From contig NZ_PRDS01000002.1 of the NCBI RefSeq assembly GCF_002927635.1, positions 186,001 through 250,000 on the forward strand: a DNA stretch of 64,000 nucleotides. Reading direction: 5' to 3'. The position numbers were made by a program, and so were the translations under genes. Below the pieces are notes generated by a model. That model had not been told where the DNA came from. It did no database searches and was given only the letters and a program-made list of their open reading frames with translations. Source of the stretch: Albidovulum inexpectatum (lineage in GTDB: Bacteria > Pseudomonadota > Alphaproteobacteria > Rhodobacterales > Rhodobacteraceae). Shown here piece after piece: positions 1-10,443 of the stretch (within the stretch, counting starts at the first letter, position 1; every line of letters starts with the position of its first letter).

Positions 1-588
1 GACATGGGCGTAGGTCTCGAACCCCGCCTGGGACAGCGCCTGCCCCGCGACCTGCATGTCGGCAAAGGGAACCATCGGGTCCTGATCGCCATGACACAAC
101 AATACCGGCGGTTTGCTGACGGCTTCCTTTTCAAGCAGTTCGGGGTCAAGCAACCGCCCCGAGAACCCGACGATCGCCGCGACCGGTTCGGGCCGCCGCG
201 GCAGAACATGCAGCGCCATCATCGTGCCTTGCGAGAACCCGACCACGGCAAGCTGATCGGGAGTCATTGCCTCTTCGGCCAGCCGTGCATCGATAAAGGC
301 ATTCAGATCATCGACCGATTGACGAAAGCTTGCGCGCGATTCCTCTTCGCTGGAACCGTCCAGCCAGGGAATGGGGAACCACTGATACCCGAAAGGGTTG
401 TTGCGGCACTTCTCGGGCGCGTCCGGTGCGATGAAGACCGTGTTGGGAAGATGCGGCGCCAAGGGATCGGCAAGGCCCAGAAGATCCGCGCCATCCGCCC
501 CATAGCCGTGCAGGAAAATCACCATTGCATTGGCCTGCCCCGACTTTGCCGGCCGGCGTCCGAAACGCAATTCACGAATCATCTGCAT
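1..588 (-). CDS. alpha/beta hydrolase, phospholipase/carboxylesterase family (3' end cut off by window)
   Basis: A serine esterase of the short carboxylesterase/phospholipase type, probably cytoplasmic, hydrolysing small esters; the substrate cannot be told. The visible 196 residues contain the oxyanion-region motif HGYGADG near residue 32, the nucleophile elbow GFSQGT (Ser near residue 122) and GDQDPMVP near residue 167, which carries the acid of the triad. The catalytic His would lie beyond the window edge. The ATG at 588 is preceded by AAGGAG six bases upstream. The usual family length is about 215-225 residues, so only some 20-30 residues are missing. It is separated from the downstream-oriented MocR gene by 72 bases and may share its transcript. 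Family call is firm; function is not. Confidence 0.85.
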   Translation of the reverse strand, partial: MQMIRELRFGRRPAKSGQANAMVIFLHGYGADGADLLGLADPLAPHLPNTVFIAPDAPEKCRNNPFGYQWFPIPWLDGSSEEESRASFRQSVDDLNAFIDARLAEEAMTPDQLAVVGFSQGTMMALHVLPRRPEPVAAIVGFSGRLLDPELLEKEAVSKPPVLLCHGDQDPMVPFADMQVAGQALSQAGFETYAHV

Positions 589-660
589 TGTCTCCTTGCC
601 TATGCGCGCCCATGGTTTAGGCAAGCGGGCCGTTCGCCGCAACCATGCCCCAAGGGCGGT

Positions 661-2061
661 CTAGACCGGAAGATCGCCCGGCGGGTTCGGCAGCAGCCGG
701 GCCATGACGTCCAGCGCACGCGCAAAATCGGGCTCGGGCACGGCCCCGTTCAGCGCGATCCGCACCGCGTTGGGCGCGTGACCGTCCACCAGCGCGAATT
801 CGTCGGCCGAGCGCACCAGAACGCCCCGCGCCTCGGCCTCACGCGTGAAGGTCGAGGCCCGCCAGCCCACCGGCAGACGCAGCCACAGAAATGCCAGCCC
901 CTTTTGCCACGACAGATCATAGGCCCCCAGCGCGTTGACCGCCATTTCCAGCCTGCGCGCATATACACGGTTCACCCTGTCGCGCAATTCGGTCGCCTCG
1001 CCCGTCTCGAACAGAGCCTCGACGATATCGGCCACGGGGCGGGCAAGACCGAAATAGGCGTGTTGCGCGGCCAGCCGCCCCGCTTCGCCCAGGCCCGTCG
1101 GACAGACAATCGCGCCAAGACGCAGACCTGCAACCACCGATTTGGAGATCGAGCTGACATGCCACGTGCGCTCGGGCGCCAGAGCGCGCAGCGACGGATC
1201 GGTCGAACGCTCGACCGAATAGCAGTCATCCTCGATGATCTGCAGGTCGTGCCTGCGCGCGACTTCGACCAGGGCGGCCCGCCGATCCGAAGACATGCGC
1301 ACCGCCGTCGGGTTTTGCGCCTCGGTCGTCACCATCACGATCCGTGCGCCCGTGCGGCGGCAGGCGACGTCCAGCGCGTCCGGGCGCATCCCATCACCAT
1401 CCAGCGCCACCGGAACAAGCTCTGCCCGGTTCAGCCGTGCCGCATGGCGAAAGCCGGGATAGGCCAGTTCTTCGCAAATGACATGAGGCCGCGCACCCTT
1501 CAGGCAGCATTGCAGGGCGACGTTCAATCCGTTTTGCCCACCATGTGTCAATACAATATCCTCGGGGCCGATCTGCCCCAGGATGCGGTCGCTCAACCAT
1601 TCCACATACAATTCGCGCAGCCTGTGATCGCGTCGCAAGCCGGCATAGCCCAGATAGTCCTGACACTTCGCAGCACCCAGGGTCGAAAGGATGTCGGCGA
1701 TCGCCTGGGCCTGACCGACATCGGGAATCTGCGGCGAGCGAAGTTCGACCACCATTGGCAGATCCGGCCGCGGATCCAGCATAAGCGGTTGATCCGCGCC
1801 AAATTTCGGCCGCGTTGAGGCCACATAGGTCCCACGGCCGACGGCGGCCTCCAGAAGCCCCTCTTGCGTTGCGATCTGATAGGCGCGTGCCACGGTTCCA
1901 GGCGTAATCCCCAGCTTCCATGCCAGATCGCGCACCGGTGGCAACCTGTCGCCCTCGCGCAACTGACCGTCACGCACCGCTTCACGCAGGGCGCGGGCCA
2001 GCGCCAGATATTTCGGGCCTTCGTGACCGGACAGGTCCGGCAACCATATTGTATCAGCCAC
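661..2061 (-). CDS. MocR/PdxR-type transcriptional regulator (GntR HTH plus aminotransferase domain)
   Basis: A 466-residue fusion of an N-terminal GntR winged helix-turn-helix (about residues 10-82) and a type-I aminotransferase-like domain (about 110-460). The PLP-binding lysine is visible in SSISKSVVAGLRLG (K307), with the supporting aspartates in IIEDDCY. MocR proteins use PLP or a PLP-amino acid adduct as effector and usually control a divergent or adjacent gene. Start is GTG at 2061, with AGAGG six bases upstream. The divergent gene here encodes a DUF1127 protein, and the intergenic DNA carries repeated ATTGTATC-type sequences that are a plausible operator. I cannot say which metabolite or target pathway is involved; the nearest usual MocR targets (pdx, gab, taurine genes) are not in view. 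Confidence 0.9.
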   Translation of the reverse strand: MADTIWLPDLSGHEGPKYLALARALREAVRDGQLREGDRLPPVRDLAWKLGITPGTVARAYQIATQEGLLEAAVGRGTYVASTRPKFGADQPLMLDPRPDLPMVVELRSPQIPDVGQAQAIADILSTLGAAKCQDYLGYAGLRRDHRLRELYVEWLSDRILGQIGPEDIVLTHGGQNGLNVALQCCLKGARPHVICEELAYPGFRHAARLNRAELVPVALDGDGMRPDALDVACRRTGARIVMVTTEAQNPTAVRMSSDRRAALVEVARRHDLQIIEDDCYSVERSTDPSLRALAPERTWHVSSISKSVVAGLRLGAIVCPTGLGEAGRLAAQHAYFGLARPVADIVEALFETGEATELRDRVNRVYARRLEMAVNALGAYDLSWQKGLAFLWLRLPVGWRASTFTREAEARGVLVRSADEFALVDGHAPNAVRIALNGAVPEPDFARALDVMARLLPNPPGDLPV

Positions 2062-2102
2062 AATAAACCTCTGGCGCAGAATTTCGTGTCATTGTAGCCT
2101 TT

Positions 2103-2134
2103 CGATACCAATCAATTCACATTGTATCAATACA
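2103..2134. promoter_or_regulatory. candidate MocR operator
   Basis: The divergent intergenic region contains a perfect inverted repeat TGTAT-CA-ATACA (2123-2134) and an inverted near copy GATACCAAT (2104-2112). ATTGTATCA occurs at 2121-2129 and again in the same orientation at 2048-2056, inside the first codons of the regulator; the two copies are 73 bases apart. MocR proteins are known to bind combinations of direct and inverted repeats, often containing ATACCA, which is present here. Binding is an inference. Confidence 0.5.
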
Positions 2135-2144
2135 CAGGTTTGCC

Positions 2145-2354
2145 ATGCCTGCTTATGCCAGACACGTCACAGCCCCGATGGGCAGAGTGGGTTTGAACGG
2201 CCTTGTGCGATCCATCGCACGGACCCTGTCTCATTGGGCCGCACGCCGGCGTACCCGACTGGCGCTTGCCGATCTGGACGAGACCCTGCTGCGTGACATC
2301 GGCATCGACCCCCTGACGCGCGACCGCGAAATCCGCCGTCCCTTCTGGCAATAG
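2145..2354 (+). CDS. DUF1127 domain-containing small protein
   Basis: A 69-residue basic protein. The C-terminal half shows the DUF1127 pattern: Arg-rich helix, LALADLDETLLRDIGI at about residues 39-54, ending in an aromatic tail (RRPFWQ). In alphaproteobacteria short DUF1127 proteins have been linked to RNA metabolism, phosphate or arginine-related growth phenotypes, but no single biochemical role is established. The N-terminal 20 residues are less conserved in style; the second Met (2178) is an alternative start. No strong ribosome binding site is seen before either. It is divergent from a MocR regulator and followed at 36 bases by a clear intrinsic terminator, so it is probably monocistronic. 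Confidence 0.8.
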   Translation: MPAYARHVTAPMGRVGLNGLVRSIARTLSHWAARRRTRLALADLDETLLRDIGIDPLTRDREIRRPFWQ

Positions 2355-2389
2355 GTCAGGTTCCCGTTATCCCCGCGGAACCTCTTCCT

Positions 2390-2415
2390 GGCCGGGCCCG
2401 CGCCCGGCCTTTTTT
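2390..2415 (+). terminator. intrinsic terminator of the DUF1127 gene
   Basis: An 8-bp GC-only stem (GGCCGGGC / GCCCGGCC) with a CCGC loop, followed directly by six T residues. Confidence 0.9.
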
Positions 2416-2466
2416 CGTTTGCACCGAGGCCCGCGGACGCCCACATTGAACCCAGGGAGAGAGCAG

Positions 2467-2628
2467 ATGAAACACCTGCTGGTGATACTCGCGCTTGTTT
2501 TCGCGGCAGCGTCGCTGACGCTGCTGGCCGCGTCGCAACTGGTGCCGAACGCAATGGGCGCAGGCGCGATCCTTCCCTTGCTTATTGTTGCACTCGCCAT
2601 GCGCGCACTGGCCGGATACAGGCAATGA
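2467..2628 (+). CDS. small hydrophobic membrane protein
   Basis: A 53-residue protein of unknown function. Two hydrophobic stretches (about residues 3-23 and 30-46) are separated by a short polar turn; the first could be a signal anchor. The start at 2467 has AGGGAGAG at a good distance upstream. Its last codons overlap the start of the following DUF1638 gene (ATGA-type overlap at 2625-2628), so the two are translationally coupled. No enzymatic motif is present. I do not recognise the family; coding status rests on the ribosome binding site, the coupling and codon usage like its neighbours. Confidence 0.7.
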   Translation: MKHLLVILALVFAAASLTLLAASQLVPNAMGAGAILPLLIVALAMRALAGYRQ

Positions 2629-3320
2629 CGGACACTCTGCCCGACGACACCACATTGACCGAAGCCGGCCTGCGGGAAACCGGCAAGGGCCGGATCCTGC
2701 TGATCGCATGCGGGGCCCTTGCGCGCGAGATCCTGGACCTGAAGAGCGCCAATGGCTGGGACCATATGGACCTGACCTGCCTGCCCGCAAAACTGCATCT
2801 CTGGCCCGACCGCATCACCGAGGCGGTCACCCGCGCCGTCGAACAAAATCGCGCCCGCTATGAAACGATCTATGTCGTCTATGCCGATTGCGGAACGGGC
2901 GGACAATTGCAGCGGCGCTGCGAGCAGCTGGGCGTCCAGATGGTGCCGGGCCCGCATTGCTACTCATTCTTTGAAGGAAACGAAATCTTCGCGACGCGCG
3001 AGGAGGCAACGGCCTTCTACCTGACCGATTTCCTGGTGCGCCAGTTTGATGCCTTTGTCTGGCGACCGATGGGCCTGGACCGCCACCCCGAGCTGCGGGA
3101 CATGATGTTCGGCAACTACGAAAAGCTGGTCTATCTGGCCCAGACCGACGACTCGGACCTCGATGCAAGGGCGCGCGAATGCGCCCAGCGTCTGGGGCTG
3201 GCCTATGAGCGACGCCTGACAGGCTATGGCGATTTGCAGCGGGAACTGGCGCGCGTCGCGCAACGCGACGGCGCGGACGCGACAGCCACGGACCGGGGCA
3301 CCGATACCGGCGGAACATGA
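2625..3320 (+). CDS. DUF1638 domain-containing protein
   Basis: A 231-residue soluble protein. From about residue 22 it follows the DUF1638 layout: ILLIACGALAREI, then DLTCLPAKLH, YVVYADCGTGG, PGPHCYSFFEG and a C-terminal helical part. Conserved Cys and His residues (C29, C51, C86, C112) could bind a metal. Members in other bacteria often lie next to corrinoid or folate methyltransferase genes, but no such gene is adjacent here, so the context does not help. The start overlaps the preceding small membrane-protein gene. The function is unknown and I assign none; domain recognition is fairly secure. Confidence 0.8.
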   Translation: MTDTLPDDTTLTEAGLRETGKGRILLIACGALAREILDLKSANGWDHMDLTCLPAKLHLWPDRITEAVTRAVEQNRARYETIYVVYADCGTGGQLQRRCEQLGVQMVPGPHCYSFFEGNEIFATREEATAFYLTDFLVRQFDAFVWRPMGLDRHPELRDMMFGNYEKLVYLAQTDDSDLDARARECAQRLGLAYERRLTGYGDLQRELARVAQRDGADATATDRGTDTGGT

Positions 3321-3345
3321 AAGGGCCGCGCCCTTGGCGCGGCCC
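3320..3345 (-). terminator. intrinsic terminator of tig (usable from both sides)
   Basis: A 10-bp perfect stem GGGCCGCGCC / GGCGCGGCCC with a 3-base loop lies between the convergent DUF1638 gene and tig. On the minus strand it is followed by TTTC, so it best serves tig; on the plus strand no T tract follows. Confidence 0.75.
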
Positions 3346-3368
3346 CCTGAAACCGTTCCAGCAGACGA

Positions 3369-4703
3369 TCAGATCTCGTCCAGGGCCTCGACGGCCTTCT
3401 GCAGGTCGTCCTTGCTGACTTCCTTGTCGGTCACCTGAGCATCGGCGACGATGGCGTCGACGACCTTGTCTTCGAAGATCGGCGCACGCAGCTGCTGCTG
3501 AATGGCAGGGTTCTTCTGCACGAACTCGAAGAACGCACGTTCCTGACCCGGATATTGACGCGCCTGGTTGATGACGGCCTGGGTCATCTCGGCATCCGTG
3601 ACTTCGACATTCTTCTTCTGACCGATTTCGGCCAGCAGCAGCCCCAGGCGCACGCGGCGCTCGGCCAGTTTCACGTGCTCTTCGGTCGGCTCGATCTTCT
3701 CGTGATCGTGGCCCTGATGGTCGGGATGCTCGTCATGCCACAGCTGATGCGCGATCTGCTCGGCCTCGGCCTGAACAAGGCTTGGCGGCAGTTCGAACGA
3801 CACCATGCTGTCCAGCTGGTCCAGCAGCGCGCGCTTGAGAACCTGGCGCGAGGCATTGGCGTATTCGGCCTCGATCCGCTCGCGAATCTGCGACTTCAGC
3901 TCTTCCAGGTTCTCGGCGCCAAAGCGCTTGGCCAGCTCGTCATCGATCTCGGCGGGTTTGGGCGCCTTGACGGCCTTCACGGTGCATTCGAACACCGCTT
4001 CCTTGCCGGCCAGGTGCTTGGCACCGTATTCCTCGGGGAAGGTGACCTTGACTTCGACTTCGTCGCCGACCTTGGCGCCGATCAGCTGCTCCTCAAAGCC
4101 GGGAATGAACGCGCCCGAACCAAGCTCCAGCGGGTAATCCTCGCCCGAGCCGCCTTCGAACGGCTCGCCGTCGATCTTGCCGACGAAGTCGATGACGACC
4201 TGGTCGCCTTCCTTGGCCTTCGCCCCCTTGCGGCGGTCCTCGAAGTTCTTCGCGCTCTTGGCCAGGCTCTCCAGCGCCTCGTTCACGGCGTCTTCCTCGG
4301 CCTTGACCACCAGGCGCTCCAGCTTGATCGCCGACAGATCGACCTCGGGGATTTCGGGCAGGGCCTCGTAGGACATTTCGACCACGACGTCGTCGCCCTT
4401 CTTCCAGGTCTCGCCGTCCTTCATCTCGACCTTGGGTTGCAGGGCGGGACGATCACCGGTCTTTTCGAAATGCGTGCGCATCGCCTCGTCGATGGCTTCC
4501 TGCATCGCGTCGCCCAGCAGTCGGTCACCGAACTGCCGCTTCAGCACCGCCATCGGGACCTTGCCCTTGCGGAAGCCCTTCATCTCGATCTCTGGCTGGG
4601 CTTCAAGCAGCTTTTCGTTGACCTTGGCGTCAAGATCCGCAGCCGGCACGGTGATGGTGTAGCTGCGCTTCAGACCTTCCTTGAGGGTCTCGGTGACCTG
4701 CAT
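3369..4703 (-). CDS. tig: trigger factor, ribosome-associated chaperone and peptidyl-prolyl isomerase
   Basis: Trigger factor binds the large ribosomal subunit at the exit tunnel and shields nascent chains. The 444-residue protein has the N-terminal ribosome-binding domain with GFRKGKVP at residues 43-50, a central FKBP-type isomerase domain (about 155-245) and the C-terminal helical chaperone domain. The start at 4703 ([10 protein letters not shown]) has AAGGA seven bases upstream. A Met seven residues further upstream is in frame but would place initiation beside the tRNA 3' end. The gene begins only 20 bases after the encoded CCA of tRNA-Leu on the same strand, so the two are very probably cotranscribed. 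A strong terminator follows. Confidence 0.97.
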   Translation of the reverse strand: MQVTETLKEGLKRSYTITVPAADLDAKVNEKLLEAQPEIEMKGFRKGKVPMAVLKRQFGDRLLGDAMQEAIDEAMRTHFEKTGDRPALQPKVEMKDGETWKKGDDVVVEMSYEALPEIPEVDLSAIKLERLVVKAEEDAVNEALESLAKSAKNFEDRRKGAKAKEGDQVVIDFVGKIDGEPFEGGSGEDYPLELGSGAFIPGFEEQLIGAKVGDEVEVKVTFPEEYGAKHLAGKEAVFECTVKAVKAPKPAEIDDELAKRFGAENLEELKSQIRERIEAEYANASRQVLKRALLDQLDSMVSFELPPSLVQAEAEQIAHQLWHDEHPDHQGHDHEKIEPTEEHVKLAERRVRLGLLLAEIGQKKNVEVTDAEMTQAVINQARQYPGQERAFFEFVQKNPAIQQQLRAPIFEDKVVDAIVADAQVTDKEVSKDDLQKAVEALDEI

Positions 4704-4723
4704 TCCTTCGTCCTTTTTTTCCA

Positions 4724-4808
4724 TGGTGCGGGTGGAGGGACTTGAACCCCCACGCCTTGCGGCGCCAGAACCTAAATCTGGTGCGTCTGCCAATTTCGCC
4801 ACACCCGC
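4724..4808 (-). tRNA. tRNA-Leu(UAG)
   Basis: A complete class II tRNA on the minus strand. The 7-bp acceptor stem GCGGGTG / CACCCGC (4802-4808 with 4728-4734) closes it, discriminator A is at 4727 and CCA is encoded (4724-4726). The anticodon stem CCAGA / TCTGG encloses loop TTTAGGT, giving anticodon UAG for CUA codons. A long variable arm follows and the T-loop TTCAAGT is present. The next gene on the strand is tig, 20 bases away. Confidence 0.95.
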
Positions 4809-4977
4809 AATACCTGAGAGCGGCCGCTGACCGACCGCCCCCGAAATCCGCGTCCTTCTAACAAGTCTGGTGACGCGATGCGAGGGGAAAAACGCACCTG
4901 AATGGCCCGCCTGACAGCGCAATTTTGCCTCAATTCAGTGCCAGACTTGTCGTGAACCATTGGCACGGAGACATGAC

Positions 4978-5432
4978 ATGACCCATGCAAGCCAGGAACA
5001 GTTCCAGCGCGAGACACATTTCGCTGCCCGCGACCTGCCGCAGGGAATCGCCTCGGGGACGTTCGTGATGACCGATGCCGGCGCCCTGCCCGTGGACTTT
5101 CTGGAACCGGGAATGACGGTGCTGACCGATGATGGACCCATGACATTGCGAAAGGTCGAAACGCGGCGATTCTCGGGCCCATGCGTCACCGTGGCGGCAG
5201 GCGCGCTTGGTCCCGACCTGCCCGACCAGGCGCTGGAGCTGCCCGCGCATCTTGAGGTTCGCCTGCCTTCCTCTGGCGCCCGGGTTCGCCTGGCCGATAT
5301 CGTGGATGGCGTGGCCTTCGTCCCCACGCAAGGGCTTTCGCTTCGCCTTTACCGGCTGCATTTCGATGCCGAAACCATGGTAGAGGCCGAGGGCCTTTCC
5401 TTACCCTGCACGGCTGCACGGGACGGCGCCGC

Positions 5433-5445
<13 letters not shown>
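4978..5445 (+). CDS. small Hint-like (Hedgehog/intein fold) domain protein
   Basis: A 155-residue protein. Residues about 21-58 read GIASGTFVMTDAGALPVDFL then EPGMTVLTDDG, the start pattern of Hint_2-type domains common in Rhodobacteraceae, with the Cys-type nucleophile position occupied by Gly-Thr-Phe. Those domains are usually C-terminal parts of much larger secreted proteins, so this is a free-standing, possibly degenerate copy. No signal peptide is evident. The ATG at 4978 is chosen because GGAG lies seven bases upstream; a TTG at 4960 is a weaker alternative. Its 3' end overlaps the convergent nnrD gene by 13 bases. It has no neighbour that suggests a role. Confidence 0.65.
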
Positions 5446-7562
<2,117 letters not shown>

Positions 7563-7571
7563 AACCCAGTG

Positions 7572-7587
7572 CGGGGCCGCTGCCCCG
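7572..7587 (+). other. intercistronic hairpin between glnB and glnA
   Basis: A 6-bp stem CGGGGC / GCCCCG with a CGCT loop, no T tract. It is more likely an mRNA-processing or stability element than a terminator; glnB and glnA transcripts of different abundance are known in related bacteria. Confidence 0.45.
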
Positions 7588-7626
7588 ACCTGACAGGCAC
7601 AACCACAAGCAAGGGAAACCCGGAAC

Positions 7627-9033
7627 ATGAGCGCCAAGGACGTTCTGAAACTGATCAAGGACGAGGAGGTCGAATATGTCGACGTCCGCTTCACCGATCC
7701 GCGCGGCAAGCTGCAGCATGTCACGCTGATCTCGGATCTCGTCGACGAGGACTTCTTCGAGGAAGGGTTCATGTTCGACGGCTCCTCGATCGCCGGCTGG
7801 AAGTCGATCGACCAGTCCGACATGAAGCTGATCGCGGACCCGAAATCGGCCTATATCGACCCGTTCTATGCCGAGAAGACGCTGTGCCTGCACTGCAACG
7901 TGGTCGAACCCGATACTGGCGAACCCTACAGCCGCGACCCGCGCGGCACCGCGGTCAAGGCCGAGGCCTATCTGAAATCGACCGGCATCGGCGATGTCGC
8001 CTATTTCGGGCCCGAGGCGGAATTCTTCGTCTTCGACGACGTGCGCTATTCGGTGACGCCGCAGAAGGTGGGCTATCAGATCGACGCGGTCGATGCCGCC
8101 TGGAACACCGATACCGAATACGAGATGGGCAACCAGGCCCACCGCGCGCCGCACAAGGGCGGCTATTTCCCGGTCAACCCGATCGATGCCGGACAGGATC
8201 TGCGCTCGGAGATGCTGTCGACCATGAAGCGCATGGGGATGAAGGTCGACAAGCACCACCACGAGGTGGCCAGCGCCCAGCACGAGCTTGGCCTGATCTT
8301 CGGCACGCTGACCGAACAGGCCGACAACCTTCAGAAATACAAGTATGTCATCCACAACGTCGCCGCGGCCTATGGCAAGACCGCGACCTTCATGCCCAAG
8401 CCGATGAAGGGCGACAACGGGTCGGGCATGCATGTCAACATGTCGATCTGGAAGGACGGCAAGCCCCTGTTCGCGGGCGACAAATACGCCGATCTCAGCC
8501 AGGAGGCGCTGTGGTTCATCGGCGGCCTGCTCAAGCACGCCAAGACGCTGAACGCCTTCACCAACCCCTCGACCAACAGCTACAAGCGGCTGATCCCGGG
8601 CTTCGAGGCGCCGGTGCTGCGCGCCTATTCCGCCCGCAACCGCTCGGGCTGCGTGCGCATCCCGTGGACGGAAAGCCCCAAGGCCAAGCGCGTCGAGGCC
8701 CGCTTCCCCGATCCCTCGGCCAACCCGTATCTGGCCTTTGCCGCGCTGCTGATGGCTGGCCTTGACGGCATCAAGAACAAGATCGATCCGGGCCCGGCAT
8801 CGGACAAGGACCTGTACGATCTGCCGCCCGAAGAGCTGGCCGAAATCCCGACCGTCTGCGGCAGCCTGCGCGAAGCGCTGGAATGCCTGGAGCGCGACCA
8901 CGACTTCCTGCTGGCGGGCGACGTCTTCACCAAAGACCAGATCGAGGGCTATCTGGCGCTGAAATGGGAAGAGGTCTATGCCTACGAGCACACGCCGCAC
9001 CCGATCGAATACCAGATGTATTACAGCTGCTGA
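7627..9033 (+). CDS. glnA: glutamine synthetase type I
   Basis: Makes glutamine from glutamate, ammonia and ATP as a cytoplasmic dodecamer. The 468-residue length is typical of the GSI-beta form. The N-terminal beta-grasp shows [11 protein letters not shown] and the active-site metal ligands sit in the AEFFVFDD region. The regulatory adenylylation tyrosine is Tyr397 in [10 protein letters not shown], so the enzyme should be switched off by GlnE, whose gene is also in this window. It starts 64 bases behind glnB in the same operon and is followed by a strong terminator, so glnBA forms a two-gene unit with PII control built in. Confidence 0.98.
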   Translation: MSAKDVLKLIKDEEVEYVDVRFTDPRGKLQHVTLISDLVDEDFFEEGFMFDGSSIAGWKSIDQSDMKLIADPKSAYIDPFYAEKTLCLHCNVVEPDTGEPYSRDPRGTAVKAEAYLKSTGIGDVAYFGPEAEFFVFDDVRYSVTPQKVGYQIDAVDAAWNTDTEYEMGNQAHRAPHKGGYFPVNPIDAGQDLRSEMLSTMKRMGMKVDKHHHEVASAQHELGLIFGTLTEQADNLQKYKYVIHNVAAAYGKTATFMPKPMKGDNGSGMHVNMSIWKDGKPLFAGDKYADLSQEALWFIGGLLKHAKTLNAFTNPSTNSYKRLIPGFEAPVLRAYSARNRSGCVRIPWTESPKAKRVEARFPDPSANPYLAFAALLMAGLDGIKNKIDPGPASDKDLYDLPPEELAEIPTVCGSLREALECLERDHDFLLAGDVFTKDQIEGYLALKWEEVYAYEHTPHPIEYQMYYSC

Positions 9034-9052
9034 TCGCGGCCCTGGAATCACA

Positions 9053-9081
9053 AAAGGCGCCCCCTGCGGGCGCCTTTTTTT
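9053..9081 (+). terminator. intrinsic terminator of glnBA
   Basis: Stem AAAGGCGCCC / GGGCGCCTTT with a CCTGC loop, running into a tract of eight T residues, 20 bases after the glnA stop codon. Confidence 0.92.
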
Positions 9082-9113
9082 CATGCCGGTTTGGCTGAGA
9101 AACAGCCTGAACC

Positions 9114-10289
9114 TCAGGCAGATGTCACGTCGTGACGGTAGATCCAGTCGAACCGTCCGATCAGCCGGTCGGGCGCAACGCGGCCGATCAGCTTCAGGCC
9201 GGCATGCGCGACGTCCCGCTTCAGGCCCGACAGATGATAGTTCCGGGCATTGGCATTCGCGGCCTCGACGATCTTGCGCACGCGCGGCGCGCGTTGAGCC
9301 TGGTAGGACTCCAGCGCCTCGGTCAACGGCAGGCGCGACAGGGACTGAGCCAGGATCCAGGCATCCTCGAGCGCCATGTTCGCGCCCTGGGCAAGAAATG
9401 GCAGGGTGGGATGTGCGGCATCGCCCAGGATCACCGCGCCATGCCCATGCCAACGGCTTGCGACCGGGTGACGGAACAGCCCCCACAGGTTCGGGCGGTC
9501 GATGCGTTCCAGCCACTCCCTGACGTCGGGAAGGAAGTTCTCAAAGGCAATGCGCAGCGCAAGCGGGTCATCCGTCAACGACCAGCTTTCCTCGACCCAG
9601 TCACGGCGCTCTTCGACCGCGACGATATTTCGAAGGCGCCCGTTTCGCAGCGGATAGGTCACCAGATGGCGCCCCGGCCCCATATAGACCCGCGCGACCG
9701 GCGGCATTTCGGACTGCGCGGGAATCGTGGCGCGCCACGCCACCTGGCCCGTGAAGAACGGGGCGACCCTGCCATTCAATGCGGACCGGACCCGCGAATG
9801 CAGGCCATCGGCGCCGATCAGCAGATCCGTCTCGACAAGCGCGCCCTGTGCCGTGCGCAGCCGAGGCGCATGATCGCCCAGCTCGACCTCCTCGATACGT
9901 TGAAGAAGGCGGATCTCGACGCCCGCATCCCGGGCTGCGCGCGCCAGAAGCGCAATCAGATCGGCGCGATGCACCAGGCGAAAACGCCCACTTTCAGGAT
10001 GCGCATTCAGATCCAGCCGGACGACGCGATTGCCCGTCTCGCCATCCAGCAGCTCGACAGCCTCGGCGCGCATGGACGACGCGACAAGCTCTTCGCCCAG
10101 CCCCAGAGCTTCGAGCACGCGCGCACCATTGGGAGAGATCTGGATGCCCGCGCCCACCTCTCGGATCTCGGCCGCCTGTTCCAGAACGACGGCCCGGGCG
10201 CCCGACAGCGCCAGGGCACAGGCCGCGGCAAGTCCCGCAATCCCGGCCCCGATGATGGTGATCTCGCGCCCTTTCAGCCTTCCTTGCAT
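9114..10289 (-). CDS. FAD-dependent monooxygenase (aromatic-ring hydroxylase type)
   Basis: A 391-residue class A flavoprotein monooxygenase resembling salicylate or 3-hydroxybenzoate hydroxylases. It has the Rossmann dinucleotide motif GAGIAGLAAA (about residues 14-23), the DG motif GADGLHSRVR (about 158-167) and the second FAD motif GDAAHPTLPFLAQGANMALE (about 286-305). It would use NAD(P)H and O2 to hydroxylate a small substrate. No catabolic neighbours exist that would identify the substrate: glnA is on one side and dksA on the other. ATG at 10289 has AGAGGG upstream at about nine bases. The end lies close to the glnA terminator, convergent with it. Confidence 0.88.
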   Translation of the reverse strand: MQGRLKGREITIIGAGIAGLAAACALALSGARAVVLEQAAEIREVGAGIQISPNGARVLEALGLGEELVASSMRAEAVELLDGETGNRVVRLDLNAHPESGRFRLVHRADLIALLARAARDAGVEIRLLQRIEEVELGDHAPRLRTAQGALVETDLLIGADGLHSRVRSALNGRVAPFFTGQVAWRATIPAQSEMPPVARVYMGPGRHLVTYPLRNGRLRNIVAVEERRDWVEESWSLTDDPLALRIAFENFLPDVREWLERIDRPNLWGLFRHPVASRWHGHGAVILGDAAHPTLPFLAQGANMALEDAWILAQSLSRLPLTEALESYQAQRAPRVRKIVEAANANARNYHLSGLKRDVAHAGLKLIGRVAPDRLIGRFDWIYRHDVTSA

Positions 10290-10365
10290 GACTGCTCGCC
10301 CTCTTGCCGCTTTTTCGGTTCATCGCTTTTTCGGGCAGCGTAAAGCACAAGATGGGGGCGCTCAC

Positions 10366-10404
10366 AAGAAAACGGGCGCCAGGGGAATGCCACCCCGGCG
10401 CCCG
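10366..10404 (-). terminator. intrinsic terminator of dksA
   Basis: On the minus strand an 8-bp stem CGGGCGCC / GGCGCCCG is extended inward by GGGG/CCCC with one bulged base and followed by TTTTCTT. It lies 40 bases past the dksA stop. Confidence 0.85.
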
Positions 10405-10443
10405 CCGATTTCATGCGCGCCCAAGGCCGGGCGAGCGATGATC

